A DNA stretch of 64,000 bases from Azoarcus sp. KH32C (GTDB taxonomy: Bacteria > Pseudomonadota > Gammaproteobacteria > Burkholderiales > Rhodocyclaceae). The stretch is taken from NCBI RefSeq assembly GCF_000349945.1, contig NC_020516.1:2108001-2172000 (forward strand). The letters are read 5' to 3'. The stretch's first letter is position 1; every line of letters begins with the position of its first letter. The notes under the pieces were generated by a model that searched no databases, was not told the DNA's origin, and saw nothing but the letters and a program-made list of their open reading frames with translations. Shown here in pieces: positions 35,066 through 43,619 of this stretch. A program made the position numbers and the translations under genes.

Positions 35066-35764
35066 ATGACCAACAAACTGGATTTCTCGATCCTGCTGAA
35101 GGACGAGTACCTGCAATTGATCGCCAACGGGCTCGTCACGATGTTCGAGCTGACGGCACTCGCCTGGGTGCTCGCGATGGCCGTCGGCATCGTGCTGGCA
35201 CTGGTGCGGATGACGAATAGCCGGGCCGCCCAGGTCGCCGTCGCAGCGTATGTCGAGTACCACCAGAACGTGCCCATGCTCGTTCAGATCTTCCTGTGGT
35301 ACTTCGGCATCGCGTCGATGCTTCCCGCCGAAACCCAGCAGTGGGTCAACCGGCACGGGAGCGAATTCCTGTTCGCCTTCATCGCCGTCGGGCTGTGCAT
35401 GGCGGCGTACATGTCTGAAGCGCTTCGCGGCGGCATCCGCTCGATCCCGAAGGCGCAGCTGGAAGCGTCGCGGGCACTGGGACTGACGTATCTGCAGGCG
35501 TTCCGGCTCGTCATCCTGCCCCAGGCCCTGCGCGCGGCACTGCCGACGCTCGTCAGTTACACGGTGCTGCTGTTCAAGAACACCAGCCTTGCGATGGCGA
35601 TCGGCGTGGCAGAGCTGACCTATGCGACGCGGGAGATCGAGAGCCAGTCCTTCCGGACCGTGGAGGTGTATTTCTTTGCGTCGCTCGTCTATCTGGCGGT
35701 CTCGCTGCTGATCATGTTCGCCGGCTCCGCCTTCGAAAACCGTTACCGGATGAAGACGAGGTAA
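35066..35764 (+). CDS. polar amino-acid ABC transporter, permease 1
   Basis: 232 residues from ATG 35066 (GTG at 35045 is an alternative). Five or so membrane helices of the HisMQ type. The EAA loop that contacts the ATPase is visible as EASRALGLTYLQAFRLVILPQALRAALP. The protein ends TR-stop and the second permease starts three bases later, so they form a heterodimer in one operon. Confidence 0.88.
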   Translation: MTNKLDFSILLKDEYLQLIANGLVTMFELTALAWVLAMAVGIVLALVRMTNSRAAQVAVAAYVEYHQNVPMLVQIFLWYFGIASMLPAETQQWVNRHGSEFLFAFIAVGLCMAAYMSEALRGGIRSIPKAQLEASRALGLTYLQAFRLVILPQALRAALPTLVSYTVLLFKNTSLAMAIGVAELTYATREIESQSFRTVEVYFFASLVYLAVSLLIMFAGSAFENRYRMKTR

Positions 35765-35767
35765 GCC

Positions 35768-36520
35768 GTGGGCGACATTCTGATGATTCTGCGCGATTAC
35801 GGCACGCTGCTCTTGATCGGGCAATACCCGAACGGCCCGCTCGGCGGCGTCGTGATCACTTTCCTCCTTGCCGTGCTGGGCATCGCGCTGGCCTTTCCCC
35901 TCGGCGTCGCGCTTGCGCTGGCCCGCACCGGGCAGATCGCGTGGCTGCGGCGCACCGCGGCGGCAGCGATCGCCGTGGTGCGCGGGGTGCCGCTGGTCAT
36001 GTTCATCTTCTGGGTCTATTTCTTCTGGCCGCTGCTTATCGGCAGGACGGTGAGCGGATTCACGACGATGCTCGTTACGCTGGTGATCTACCAGGCTGCC
36101 TATCTGGCCGAAATCGTCCGCGCCGGCATCGAGGGACTCCCGAAGGGACAGATGGAGGCGGCACGCGCCGTGGGGCTGAGCCACCTGCAGGCGAGCTTCA
36201 AGGTGATCCTGCCGCAGGCGACCTACAACATGCTCCCGTCCTTGATCAGCCAGTTCGTATCCACCATCAAGGAAACCTCGCTGGGCTACGTGATCAGCGT
36301 CAATGAACTGACCTTTGCCGCGAACCAGATCAACAGCAGCCTGCTGACGATGCCCTTCCAGGTGTTCGCGATCCTTGCGGCGATCTACTTCGTCATGTGC
36401 TTCTCGCTGACGCAATTGGCACGTCACGTCGAACGCCGGATCGCCCGGAAGCGGGCGGGCGTAACCAAAGTGGCCGAGCGAGTGTCCGTCGTCCCCGCGA
36501 CGCCGGTGACGGCCGACTGA
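35768..36520 (+). CDS. polar amino-acid ABC transporter, permease 2
   Basis: 250 residues starting at GTG three bases after the first permease stop. It has HisMQ-type helices and the EAA motif EAARAVGLSHLQASFKVILPQATYNMLP. The C-terminal tail after about residue 225 is unusually basic (RHVERRIARKRAGVTK), likely cytoplasmic. It pairs with permease 1. Confidence 0.88.
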   Translation: MGDILMILRDYGTLLLIGQYPNGPLGGVVITFLLAVLGIALAFPLGVALALARTGQIAWLRRTAAAAIAVVRGVPLVMFIFWVYFFWPLLIGRTVSGFTTMLVTLVIYQAAYLAEIVRAGIEGLPKGQMEAARAVGLSHLQASFKVILPQATYNMLPSLISQFVSTIKETSLGYVISVNELTFAANQINSSLLTMPFQVFAILAAIYFVMCFSLTQLARHVERRIARKRAGVTKVAERVSVVPATPVTAD

Positions 36521-36543
36521 CCTTCAAATACGGATCGAATGTC

Positions 36544-37299
36544 ATGACAACTTCTTCCGGGAACCAACCCATGATCGCCTTCGAGAACGTCAACAAGTGG
36601 TACGGCGACTATCACGCGCTCAACGACATCTCCGCCGAAATCGGCCGCGGTGAAGTGGTGGTTCTTTGCGGCCCTTCCGGCTCGGGCAAGTCGACCCTGA
36701 TCCGCACCGTCAATCGCCTCGAGGAGATCCAGAACGGGCGAATCGAATTCGACGGCGAGGACATCCATTCGCGGCGACTGGATCTCAACAAGTTTCGCAG
36801 TCACGTCGGCTTCGTGTTCCAGAGCTTCAATCTGTTTCCGCACCTGTCGGTGGCGGAGAACATCATGCTGGCCCCCGTCACCGTGCTCAAGAAAAAGCGC
36901 AATGAAGCCCGCGAGCGGGCCCTGCAACTCCTCGCCAGAGTTGGCTTGGCGGCCAAGGCCGACGCTTATCCCGGACAACTGTCCGGCGGGCAGCAGCAAC
37001 GCGTCGCGATTGCGCGGGCGCTGGCAATGGATCCGCCGGCGATGCTCTTCGACGAGCCGACGAGCGCACTCGACCCCGAAATGGTCGGTGAAGTCCTGCA
37101 GGTGATGAAGTCGCTCGCACGCGACGGCATGACGATGATGTGCGTGACCCACGAAATGAACTTCGCCCGCGAGGTCGCCGACCGGGTGTGGTTCCTCGAT
37201 CAGGGCCGCATCGTCGAGTCCGGGAGCCCCGCCGAATTCTTCTCCAACCCCCAAAGCGATCGGGCGAAGAAGTTTCTCTCCGATCTGCGCTCCCACTGA
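36544..37299 (+). CDS. polar amino-acid ABC transporter, ATP-binding protein (GlnQ-like)
   Basis: 251 residues from ATG 36544; a longer frame reaches back into the permease gene but is not needed. Walker A is GPSGSGKST, the Q-loop is FVFQSFNLFPH, the signature is LSGGQQQRVAIARAL, Walker B is MLFDEPTSALD, and the switch histidine is in VTHEMNFARE. These place it in the GlnQ/HisP family. Another in-frame ATG at 36571 is possible. Confidence 0.92.
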   Translation: MTTSSGNQPMIAFENVNKWYGDYHALNDISAEIGRGEVVVLCGPSGSGKSTLIRTVNRLEEIQNGRIEFDGEDIHSRRLDLNKFRSHVGFVFQSFNLFPHLSVAENIMLAPVTVLKKKRNEARERALQLLARVGLAAKADAYPGQLSGGQQQRVAIARALAMDPPAMLFDEPTSALDPEMVGEVLQVMKSLARDGMTMMCVTHEMNFAREVADRVWFLDQGRIVESGSPAEFFSNPQSDRAKKFLSDLRSH

Positions 37300-37324
37300 T
37301 CCACAGAACAAAGGAATCGACAGC

Positions 37325-38620
37325 ATGGACAAGCCCAAGGGCGAATTCTTCCCCGACGCATTGCAGCGCGAAATCAAGGATCGCTTCCACTACGTCGACC
37401 ACGATCCGAATGGCCGTGCGCGGCTTTTCTTCGAGAACGCGGGGGGCTCCCTGCGTCTGAAGGCCGCGGTAGAGGCGGTCGCGAGAATCGACGCGATCCC
37501 GGATTGCCCTGAACGGATCCACGAGATCGCGGTATATCTGCAGGACATCCAGGTCGCGGGCGCCGCCGATGTGCGCACGATGCTGAATGCGAAGGGCGGC
37601 ACCGTCTATGCGTCGCTGACCGCCTCCGGCGCGATGTTCGACTTGGTGCGCGCCGTCGCGGAAAACGTGCCGGGCGACAACATGGTGACGACCGTGCTCG
37701 AACACCCCTCGTCGTTCGACGCGATGACCTTGTATGCGCAACGGACCGGCAAGGCGCTGCGCGTCGCGCGGAGCAACCCGACGACCGGCGGGATCGACGT
37801 GGAGGAGGTCGTCGGACTGATCGACCAGGGTACCTGTCTGTTGAGCGTGATGTACGCGTCCAACATTTCCGGTGCAAAGATCGACATCGAGGCCATCGTG
37901 CGGCGGGCGCGCGAAATCAATCCCGACCTCTACGTCATCGTCGATGCCGTTCAGCATGCCCCGCACGGCCTGATCGACCTGCAGCGCACGCCCGTCGACG
38001 CGATCAACATCGCGCCCTATAAATTCTTCGGCTGCCGCGGTTCGGGCCTTTCCTGGCTGTCGGATCGCGCCGCCGTGTTGCCGCACCACAAGCTTGCCGG
38101 CAAGAAGCCGGACTTCTGGGATCTGGGCAGCGCGGCGCCGTGGCAGTTCGCCGTGATCACCGAAATCACGAACTACGTCTGCTGGCTCGGCAGCCAATTC
38201 AGCGACAGCCAGGACCGGCGCACGCTGTACGCCTGCGGCATCGACCGGATTGCGTTGCACGAGCGCGCGCTGCTCGCACGCCTGCTCGACGGCACGGACG
38301 GCCGCGCCGGCCTGCGCGCGATTCCCGGCGTGAAGGTCTTCCTGGATTACGAGGATCTCAGCAAACGGGACTTGATCGTCGCGATCGCCCTCGACGGCCT
38401 GGAGCATACCCAGGCCGTGCGCGAATACGAGCGCCGTGGCGTGATCGTCTATGAGCGTGTCGCGTCGAGCATTTATTCGCGGCGAATGCTGGAGTCCTTC
38501 GGACTGGAAGGCGCGGTCCGCGTGTCGCCGATCCACTGCCATGTGCCAACGGACATCGATCGATTCCTCGAGATCACGCGGGAAATCAGCGAGGCCTTTA
38601 CGGTAGCCGAGGCAGGGTAG
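37325..38620 (+). CDS. class V aminotransferase-fold PLP enzyme
   Basis: A 431-residue fold type I PLP protein. The PLP lysine is Lys233 (IAPYKFFGCRGSG), preceded by the pyridine-contacting Asp207 and His211 in DAVQHAPHG. The HPSS (127-130) and early FFENAGG (35-41) segments are typical of the NifS/CsdA/isopenicillin epimerase group. It lacks an obvious C-terminal catalytic Cys loop in the position expected for cysteine desulfurases, so an aminotransferase, lyase or epimerase acting on the transported amino acid is likelier. It follows the ATPase gene by 25 bases and is the last gene of that operon. Confidence 0.8.
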   Translation: MDKPKGEFFPDALQREIKDRFHYVDHDPNGRARLFFENAGGSLRLKAAVEAVARIDAIPDCPERIHEIAVYLQDIQVAGAADVRTMLNAKGGTVYASLTASGAMFDLVRAVAENVPGDNMVTTVLEHPSSFDAMTLYAQRTGKALRVARSNPTTGGIDVEEVVGLIDQGTCLLSVMYASNISGAKIDIEAIVRRAREINPDLYVIVDAVQHAPHGLIDLQRTPVDAINIAPYKFFGCRGSGLSWLSDRAAVLPHHKLAGKKPDFWDLGSAAPWQFAVITEITNYVCWLGSQFSDSQDRRTLYACGIDRIALHERALLARLLDGTDGRAGLRAIPGVKVFLDYEDLSKRDLIVAIALDGLEHTQAVREYERRGVIVYERVASSIYSRRMLESFGLEGAVRVSPIHCHVPTDIDRFLEITREISEAFTVAEAG

Positions 38621-38953
38621 TTTGGCGTCGTTGCGGGGCGCGGGCTCATGCAGAGACTCTGTCGTCGACCACTTCGCAAAACGCGAAGACGGGCTGCCGG
38701 CATAGCAATTCCGCCGGGTTTTCGCCCCCCTTATCGTGTCTCCGTAAGTTCAAGGAGACAGCCGAATGGAAGCGCTAAAGGTCCACCCGGGCCGGACTGA
38801 TCAGCAGTTTCATTTGGTCATGATGGTTCAGGCTTGGCGTTTTGCGAAGGGTTGCTGCGATCACGGCAATTCTGCCGTTTCAAGTGGGTTGCTAGAGTGG
38901 GTTCATCCACTGCGGGGAACGCTCTGCAGCCGAAATGCGACAAGGAGAAGACA
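38621..38953. other. 333-base gene-free stretch with a short hairpin
   Basis: A 6-bp hairpin (CTTCGC/GCGAAG) at 38672-38688 has no T-run after it. An AAGGAGAC site at 38752 precedes a 63-codon frame from ATG 38766 that I do not recognise and that overlaps the following VOC remnant, so I do not call it. Otherwise I see nothing here. Confidence 0.45.
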
Positions 38954-39193
38954 GTGATCGACCACCTGGATCATCTGGTCCTGACGACCGCCGATGAGCC
39001 GGTGCCGGGTTCGCTCGACCTGTGCTTCATCGCCGCAATTCCGCTGGAAGAGGTCATCGCACAGGTCCGCGAGAAGGGTGTGGCGATCGTCGAAGGGCCG
39101 GTCATGCGGACCGGCGCTACCTCCAGGATCCGGTCCATCTACGTGCGGGATCCGGATCTGAACCTGATCGAGATTTCTGAGCTGTCACGTTGA
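38954..39193 (+). pseudogene. VOC-family (glyoxalase-like) gene with internal deletion
   Basis: GTG 38954 follows AAGGAGAAG and starts IDHLDHLVLTTADE, a typical first strand of VOC-superfamily proteins. The frame then goes straight to VPGSLDLCFIAAIPLEEVIA and ends RSIYVRDPDLNLIEISE, the second metal-binding half (Glu ligand present). About 40-45 residues carrying the rest of the first module are missing, without loss of frame. A 79-residue product could be made but cannot build the paired fold of one VOC domain, so I treat it as broken. Confidence 0.65.
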
Positions 39194-39229
39194 TCCGATA
39201 CCCCGAATACAAAGACGAGGAGACAAAAC

Positions 39230-39694
39230 ATGAAGTCGAAACTCATCTAATTGGCGCTGATGATGGCCGCGGCATGCATGCCCGTCGCAGCCCAGCAGCC
39301 GGAGACCTTCGTGATCAAGTTCAGCCATGTGGCGAGCGCCCAGGCGCCAAAGGGTCGGGCCGCCGAGTATTTCAAGAGACTCGCCGAGGAACGCACACAC
39401 GGCCGGGTGAAAGTCGAAATCTATGCCAACAGCAACTAGTACAAGGGCAAGGAGAAGATCGAAGCGCTGCAGCTGAACCCGGTACAGATGCTCGCGCCGG
39501 CCCCTGGAAAGTTCGGTCCAATGGGCATCAAACAATTCGAGGTCATCGAGTTGTCCTACCTGTTCGAGAGCATGGAGTCGGCGCAGAAGGTCATGCAGGG
39601 CCCCATCGGAAAGCAACTCCTCAAATCGCTCGAACCCAAGGGGGTGGTCGGGCTCGCCGGGCGCGCCATCGTGTCCCGGCATTTGCGAAGCTGA
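39230..39694 (+). pseudogene. TRAP dctP paralogue with two in-frame stops and lost C-terminus
   Basis: From ATG 39230 the reading frame runs MKSKLI, TAA (39248), then a signal-like stretch, TFVIKFSHVASAQAPKGRAAEYFK, KVEIYANSN, TAG (39437), and continues in the same frame to 39694. It is clearly related to the intact dctP at 43620 (VIKFSHVAAADTPKGQAAEYFK; KVEIYANSTLYK), where the TAG replaces a Leu codon. The last about 155 residues of the family are absent. There is no frameshift, so decay is by point mutation plus truncation. No dctQ or dctM is next to it. Confidence 0.8.
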
Positions 39695-39721
39695 CGACTG
39701 GCTCTGATGCGCCAAAATGGA

Positions 39722-39742
39722 AGGCCCAGTATTCCTGGGCCT
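39722..39742 (-). terminator. hairpin, possible terminator of the porin gene
   Basis: An 8-bp perfect stem (AGGCCCAG / CTGGGCCT) with a five-base loop. On the minus strand it is followed by TCCATTTT, so it could end the porin transcript; no useful T-run follows on the plus strand. It also lies just after the dead dctP. Confidence 0.5.
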
Positions 39743-39818
39743 CGACTTGCTGAGGGACTGATCTGATTGTTCTACGTGAATGACCCTCGCGCGGCGATAT
39801 AGATGTCCGCCGGTCCGT

Positions 39819-41189
39819 TCAGAACTTGTAGGTGTAATCGAGGTAGACGCGGTGTTGTTCCCAATCGGCGCGCGGCATTCCCTTGATCGTCGGGTGATTG
39901 GTGCCGTGCTCGATGTTCGAGTCGTAGTTCATGTACATGTAGCGGACGCTCAGATTCTTGACGAATGGCAGCGCGTACTGGACGTCGAATTCGCGGTAGT
40001 TCTCGCTGCCCCGGGCATCGCTGTCGATGTTGCTGCGCTTCGCGCCCGTCCCGCGAGAATACTTGAACGCGGTTTTCAGGCCAGGAACGTAATCTTTCCA
40101 GTCATACGCGATGCGCACCGAGCCGACGGTCTCGCCGTCGTTGGTGAGGTCGGGGCCGAGGCCCGCGGATGTAGGGAAGGGGTTGGTGCCATGGTCCTGC
40201 GTGAGTTTGCCGGTCCGCGACGCATCGACGGCGAAGTTGTCTTCGATCCAGAACCCGTCGAACTTGGCAACGGCCACACCAAGGGTGAAATTGCTGACCT
40301 TCCAGTCCGCGTCGAGATAGACGCCCATGCCGTCGTTGTCGATTCGGCCCGTCCCCTTGCAGTCCAGCTCCCGCTCGGCGCCGCAGACGAAGAGATGACC
40401 GGCGTCGCGCGAGGTGAATAGGCCGGCAGACAGCTTGAGCGAATTCTTGTCGAGCGGGATCTTGTAGGCGCCGACCAGACCGAACTTCGACAGGTAGCTC
40501 TTCGAATTCAGGTATTCGGCAGTCACTGACGCCGGTCCGGCCGAGTAGGAGGCCCCTAGGACGCCGACGTAATCGATGTCGTGGTCGACGCCGGCAGCGG
40601 TGGATTCGGTGCGGAACTTGACGAATTCGTCGGTGCTGCGGGCGCGCCATCGGTCGTAGACAGCGCCATAAACGTCCAGGCCGGACATGGGTTTGACGGA
40701 TGCGCTGACGCCGGAATAGGTGTCGGGTACGGTTCGGGTCGAGGAGCTCTTCAGTAGCAGGCTCTCCTGCAACTGCCGCCCCACGCGGGCCTGGGCGAAA
40801 TCGTCATACTTGAGCTTGACGTAGGCTTGGGCGAGCGTCGCATAGGAATCCCGGAGTTGGCCGTTATTGCCCACCTCGACGAGGTTGGTGGTGGGGACGC
40901 CGCTGCTACCGATACGGGTGACACCATACAACGAAGCGTCGGCGCCGATGACGTTGCCGAAATAGGGCGACCGGTAGTTGAGCTGCAGCCCCAGTGCGCT
41001 TTGCTCGAATTCGGTGGGTTTGGGATGCGGTGCCGATGCCGTCGGGACGGCGGTGCTCTCTTCCTTCCAATACACGCCCCGAGCCTTCAGATCGAATTCG
41101 TGCTCTCCCTCGGCTGCCTGAGCGCCGGTCGGTACGAAGTGGCCCACGGCCAGCGCTGAGAGAATTCCCATACCAATCTTGTTTTTCAT
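39819..41189 (-). CDS. OprD-family outer-membrane porin
   Basis: 456 residues with a Sec signal (ending GAQAAEG, about residue 24), a beta-barrel made of alternating short strands, and a C-terminal aromatic residue (YLDYTYKF). The strand spelling (AQARVGRQLQESLLLKSSSTRTVPDTYSGVSA, GLKTAFKYSRGTGAK) is that of the OprD/Occ group, which admit small carboxylates or basic amino acids. It lies next to a LysR gene and a tricarboxylate/dicarboxylate TRAP operon, so a carboxylate substrate fits the location. A TGAAATGC-like half-site occurs in its upstream region. Confidence 0.85.
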   Translation of the reverse strand: MKNKIGMGILSALAVGHFVPTGAQAAEGEHEFDLKARGVYWKEESTAVPTASAPHPKPTEFEQSALGLQLNYRSPYFGNVIGADASLYGVTRIGSSGVPTTNLVEVGNNGQLRDSYATLAQAYVKLKYDDFAQARVGRQLQESLLLKSSSTRTVPDTYSGVSASVKPMSGLDVYGAVYDRWRARSTDEFVKFRTESTAAGVDHDIDYVGVLGASYSAGPASVTAEYLNSKSYLSKFGLVGAYKIPLDKNSLKLSAGLFTSRDAGHLFVCGAERELDCKGTGRIDNDGMGVYLDADWKVSNFTLGVAVAKFDGFWIEDNFAVDASRTGKLTQDHGTNPFPTSAGLGPDLTNDGETVGSVRIAYDWKDYVPGLKTAFKYSRGTGAKRSNIDSDARGSENYREFDVQYALPFVKNLSVRYMYMNYDSNIEHGTNHPTIKGMPRADWEQHRVYLDYTYKF

Positions 41190-41295
41190 TTCTGCTCCTC
41201 CTTTGAATGTCCGTCGCGCTCGGATCGGGCGCGTCCAAGTCGTCCATGTCAGTGGCCGAATGTGGGCGGATTCTAGGGAGGGGCGAAAATTGCGG

Positions 41296-41337
41296 GAAAT
41301 GCAAAACAGACTGCGATTAATGCGTCAATGGCATTGA
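41296..41337 (-). promoter_or_regulatory. possible operator upstream of the porin gene
   Basis: GAAATGCAA (41296-41304) matches nine bases of the half-site found upstream of both prpF genes. It is followed by the 13-base palindrome TCAATG-G-CATTGA (41325-41337). Both lie 107-148 bases before the porin start. The half-site match is weaker than those at the prpF promoters, so this is tentative. Confidence 0.4.
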
Positions 41338-41393
41338 TCGTGGCGAATGGGGGCCGCTGATGAAAATCTTCGAGTCACCGGTTCGCGGACGAC

Positions 41394-42299
41394 TTATTCT
41401 CGTGCCGGTTTCGCCTGCGCGTGCTCCTTCAGCAGCTCGAAAAACGCATTGGCCGCGGGAGACAAGGTGTTGTTCTTGCGACGGAGGATCGTGATCTTTC
41501 GCTTCACGATGGGGCTGACCAGGGGAATGCGGCAGACGCCGGGACGCGCGCCTTCTTCGAGGGTCGAGGCGGGAAGTATCGCGGTGCCGACGCCTGCGGC
41601 GACGAGACTGATGGCGGTCGCGTGATGCTGGACTTCGTAGGCGCCGCTCAGGCTGATGCCGCGCTTGGCCAGTTGATAGTCCATGAACACGCGCGTCGCG
41701 GTCATGCTGCCGACCACCACCAGCTCCGTCTCACGCATGTCGGACCAGGTGACCGACTTGCGGTCGCTCAACGGATGTTCCTGGCGGCAGAAGAACATCA
41801 GCGGTTCTTCGAGTAGCGGTGTCTCCAGCAGCTCTGGATGGCGTTCGGTGGGAATGCCAATGCCGATCTCGGCTTGTCCGTGCAGAACGGCGTCGCGGAC
41901 CTCGAACGCTGTCGTGTCGATCAGGCGGACGCGATTCCCTGGATGGGACTCCATGTAGCGGCGGATCACCGCCGGCAGCACATGCGAGGCCATGGTCGGC
42001 ACGCAGGCGAGGGTGAAGCTGCCGCGGGCGTGCTTCGACATGTCCTTCAGCCTGCCCACCGCGAGCGTCATCTCCCCGACGATCGCCTTCGCCTGCGGCA
42101 GGAATTCCCGACCCACGGCGGTCAGTTCGACGTAGCGGGTCGTGCGGTCGAGGAGGCGCAGGCCGAGATAGGACTCCAGCTTTTGCACGCGGCGGGTCAA
42201 CGCCGTCTGCGTGACGTGCAGGTGCTCGGCGGCCTTGCTGAAGCCGCCGAGTTCGGCGATCACGACGAAGGCCTGTATCCCGTCGAAGTCGATTTTCAT
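41394..42299 (-). CDS. LysR-family regulator, divergent from prpF-TRAP operon
   Basis: 301 residues from ATG 42299 (after AAGGAG); the frame is open to 42368 but the upstream part has no site. The winged helix is FDGIQAFVVIAELGGFSKAAEHLHVTQTALTRRVQKLES and the effector domain starts near residue 90. It is divergent from the first prpF gene across a 149-base region that holds an inverted repeat (42346-42381). It is the most likely regulator of the aconitate/itaconate operon and, through a copy of the same repeat, of the second prpF at 56089. Confidence 0.88.
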   Translation of the reverse strand: MKIDFDGIQAFVVIAELGGFSKAAEHLHVTQTALTRRVQKLESYLGLRLLDRTTRYVELTAVGREFLPQAKAIVGEMTLAVGRLKDMSKHARGSFTLACVPTMASHVLPAVIRRYMESHPGNRVRLIDTTAFEVRDAVLHGQAEIGIGIPTERHPELLETPLLEEPLMFFCRQEHPLSDRKSVTWSDMRETELVVVGSMTATRVFMDYQLAKRGISLSGAYEVQHHATAISLVAAGVGTAILPASTLEEGARPGVCRIPLVSPIVKRKITILRRKNNTLSPAANAFFELLKEHAQAKPARE

Positions 42300-42345
42300 A
42301 TTGGGCTCCTTGATACAGTGCGACGGCGGGTTTCCGCATCTATGC

Positions 42346-42381
42346 TGAAAATGCAATAAAACCGACATTCATTGCATTTCA
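42346..42381. promoter_or_regulatory. inverted-repeat operator upstream of prpF (first copy)
   Basis: TGAAAATGCAAT (42346-42357) and ATTGCATTTCA (42371-42381) form an inverted repeat with one extra A in the left arm. It lies between the divergent LysR gene and prpF. The same half-sites, TGAAATGC and ATTGCATTTCA, recur upstream of the second prpF (55989-56032). This repeated use supports an operator. Confidence 0.65.
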
Positions 42382-42448
42382 GTAATGATCGCCCCGTCAC
42401 TACCATTGCCTCACAAAACAGCAGAACGTGCAACAAGGAGACCGGCAA

Positions 42449-43528
42449 GTGGATCACATACCCTGCGTGCTGATGCGTGGCGGATCGTCGAAGGGCTTGT
42501 TCTTCCTCGCGGAGAACCTGCCCGAGGATCCGGCGGCCCGCGATCGGCTGCTGCTCGCGGCAATGGGCTCGCCCGATCTGCGTCAGATCGACGGCATGGG
42601 CGGTGGCAACGACCTTAGCAGCAAGGTTGTGATCGTGGCCCCCTCGCGGCGCCCCGATGCCGATGTGGAATATCTCTTCGCACAGGTTTCGGTGGAGCGC
42701 GACCTGGTCGATGTGCTCCCCAACAGCGGCAACATGTTGGCGGCGGTGGGGCCTTTCGCGATTGAACGCGGGCTCGTCAGAGCGTCGAGCCCGGCCACCC
42801 GCGTCCGCATTCTGAATATCAACAGCGGCAAGCTGGTCGAAGCGGTCGTGCAGACACCCGGCGGCGAGGTGACGTACAGCGGCAGTTTTCATCTTGACGG
42901 TGTGCCGGGAACGAGCGCGCCGATCACGCTCAATTTCCTCGATCCGGCGGGCACCAAGACCGGCAAGCTGTTGCCGACCGGGAACGCCCAGGATGTTGTC
43001 GCGGGCCTGCCGGTGACCTGTATCGACTTCGCGATCCCGATTGTCTTCGTCAAGGCGGAATCCTTCGGAAAGAGCGGTCACGAAAGCAAGCAGGAACTGG
43101 ACGGCGACTTGGTCTTTCTCGCACGGCTCGAGGAGATCCGCGTCGCGGCGGCCGAGCTGATGGGCCTTGCGGTATCGCCCGACCGGGGGGTGCCCAAGAT
43201 TGCGATGATCGCCGCGCCGCGCAGCGGGGGCAGCATTGCGTCGCGCTATTTCGTGCCGTCGAGCTGCCATCCCGTCCATGCGGCAACCGGAGCGCTGGCC
43301 TTGGCCGCCGCTTGCCACACGCCCGATACCGTTGCCGAGGAACTTGCCGAGTTCGACGAAAACTCGCCACGCCGCATCGTCATCGAGCACCCGAGCGGAC
43401 AGATGAGTTGCGAGCTTCACGTTGCCGCCAGTTCCAGCGGCGGCGTACCCGCCATTGACGCAGCGTCCCTCGTGACCTCGGCCCGACCGCTCCTGAGCGG
43501 CGAGGTGTTCGTGCGCCCGGTGGCGTAA
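42449..43528 (+). CDS. PrpF-family isomerase (aconitate/4-oxalomesaconate type), copy 1
   Basis: 359 residues from GTG 42449, preceded by AAGGAG; an upstream TTG at 42428 is unlikely. It is a PrpF/GalD-type protein with two diaminopimelate-epimerase-like lobes. The start CVLMRGGSSKGLFF, the loop GGGNDLSSKVVIV with conserved Lys59, and PNSGNMLAAVGPFAIE are family hallmarks. The residue after PN is Ser93, where the second copy has Cys94. Members shift double bonds in 2-methylaconitate, 4-oxalomesaconate or aconitate; the fungal aconitate isomerase Adi1 is also of this family. The neighbours (tcu genes, itaconate-type genes) make cis/trans-aconitate the best candidate. It is the first gene of a plus-strand operon running to 51 kb. 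Confidence 0.82.
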   Translation: MDHIPCVLMRGGSSKGLFFLAENLPEDPAARDRLLLAAMGSPDLRQIDGMGGGNDLSSKVVIVAPSRRPDADVEYLFAQVSVERDLVDVLPNSGNMLAAVGPFAIERGLVRASSPATRVRILNINSGKLVEAVVQTPGGEVTYSGSFHLDGVPGTSAPITLNFLDPAGTKTGKLLPTGNAQDVVAGLPVTCIDFAIPIVFVKAESFGKSGHESKQELDGDLVFLARLEEIRVAAAELMGLAVSPDRGVPKIAMIAAPRSGGSIASRYFVPSSCHPVHAATGALALAAACHTPDTVAEELAEFDENSPRRIVIEHPSGQMSCELHVAASSSGGVPAIDAASLVTSARPLLSGEVFVRPVA

Positions 43529-43619
43529 CGCCGCCTCCCTCCATTTTCCAAAAACTCTCAGGCCCTACCGACAGACGGGCTGCGACCAGAATGAGTTCAA
43601 CACACCAAGGAGACTCGAC

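Noticed and set aside
34175..36427. Minus-strand open frame of 750 codons opposite the ABC transporter genes
   Set aside because: Composition (His, Arg, Gln, Asp rich) is typical of antisense shadows; the plus strand has clear family matches throughout.
37325..38620. Cysteine desulfurase (NifS/SufS) assignment for the class V PLP gene
   Set aside because: No Cys loop at the expected C-terminal place and no Fe-S assembly genes nearby.
38766..38957. 63-codon frame with a good AAGGAGAC site
   Set aside because: No recognisable family, and it overlaps the start of the VOC remnant; treated as leader sequence or debris.
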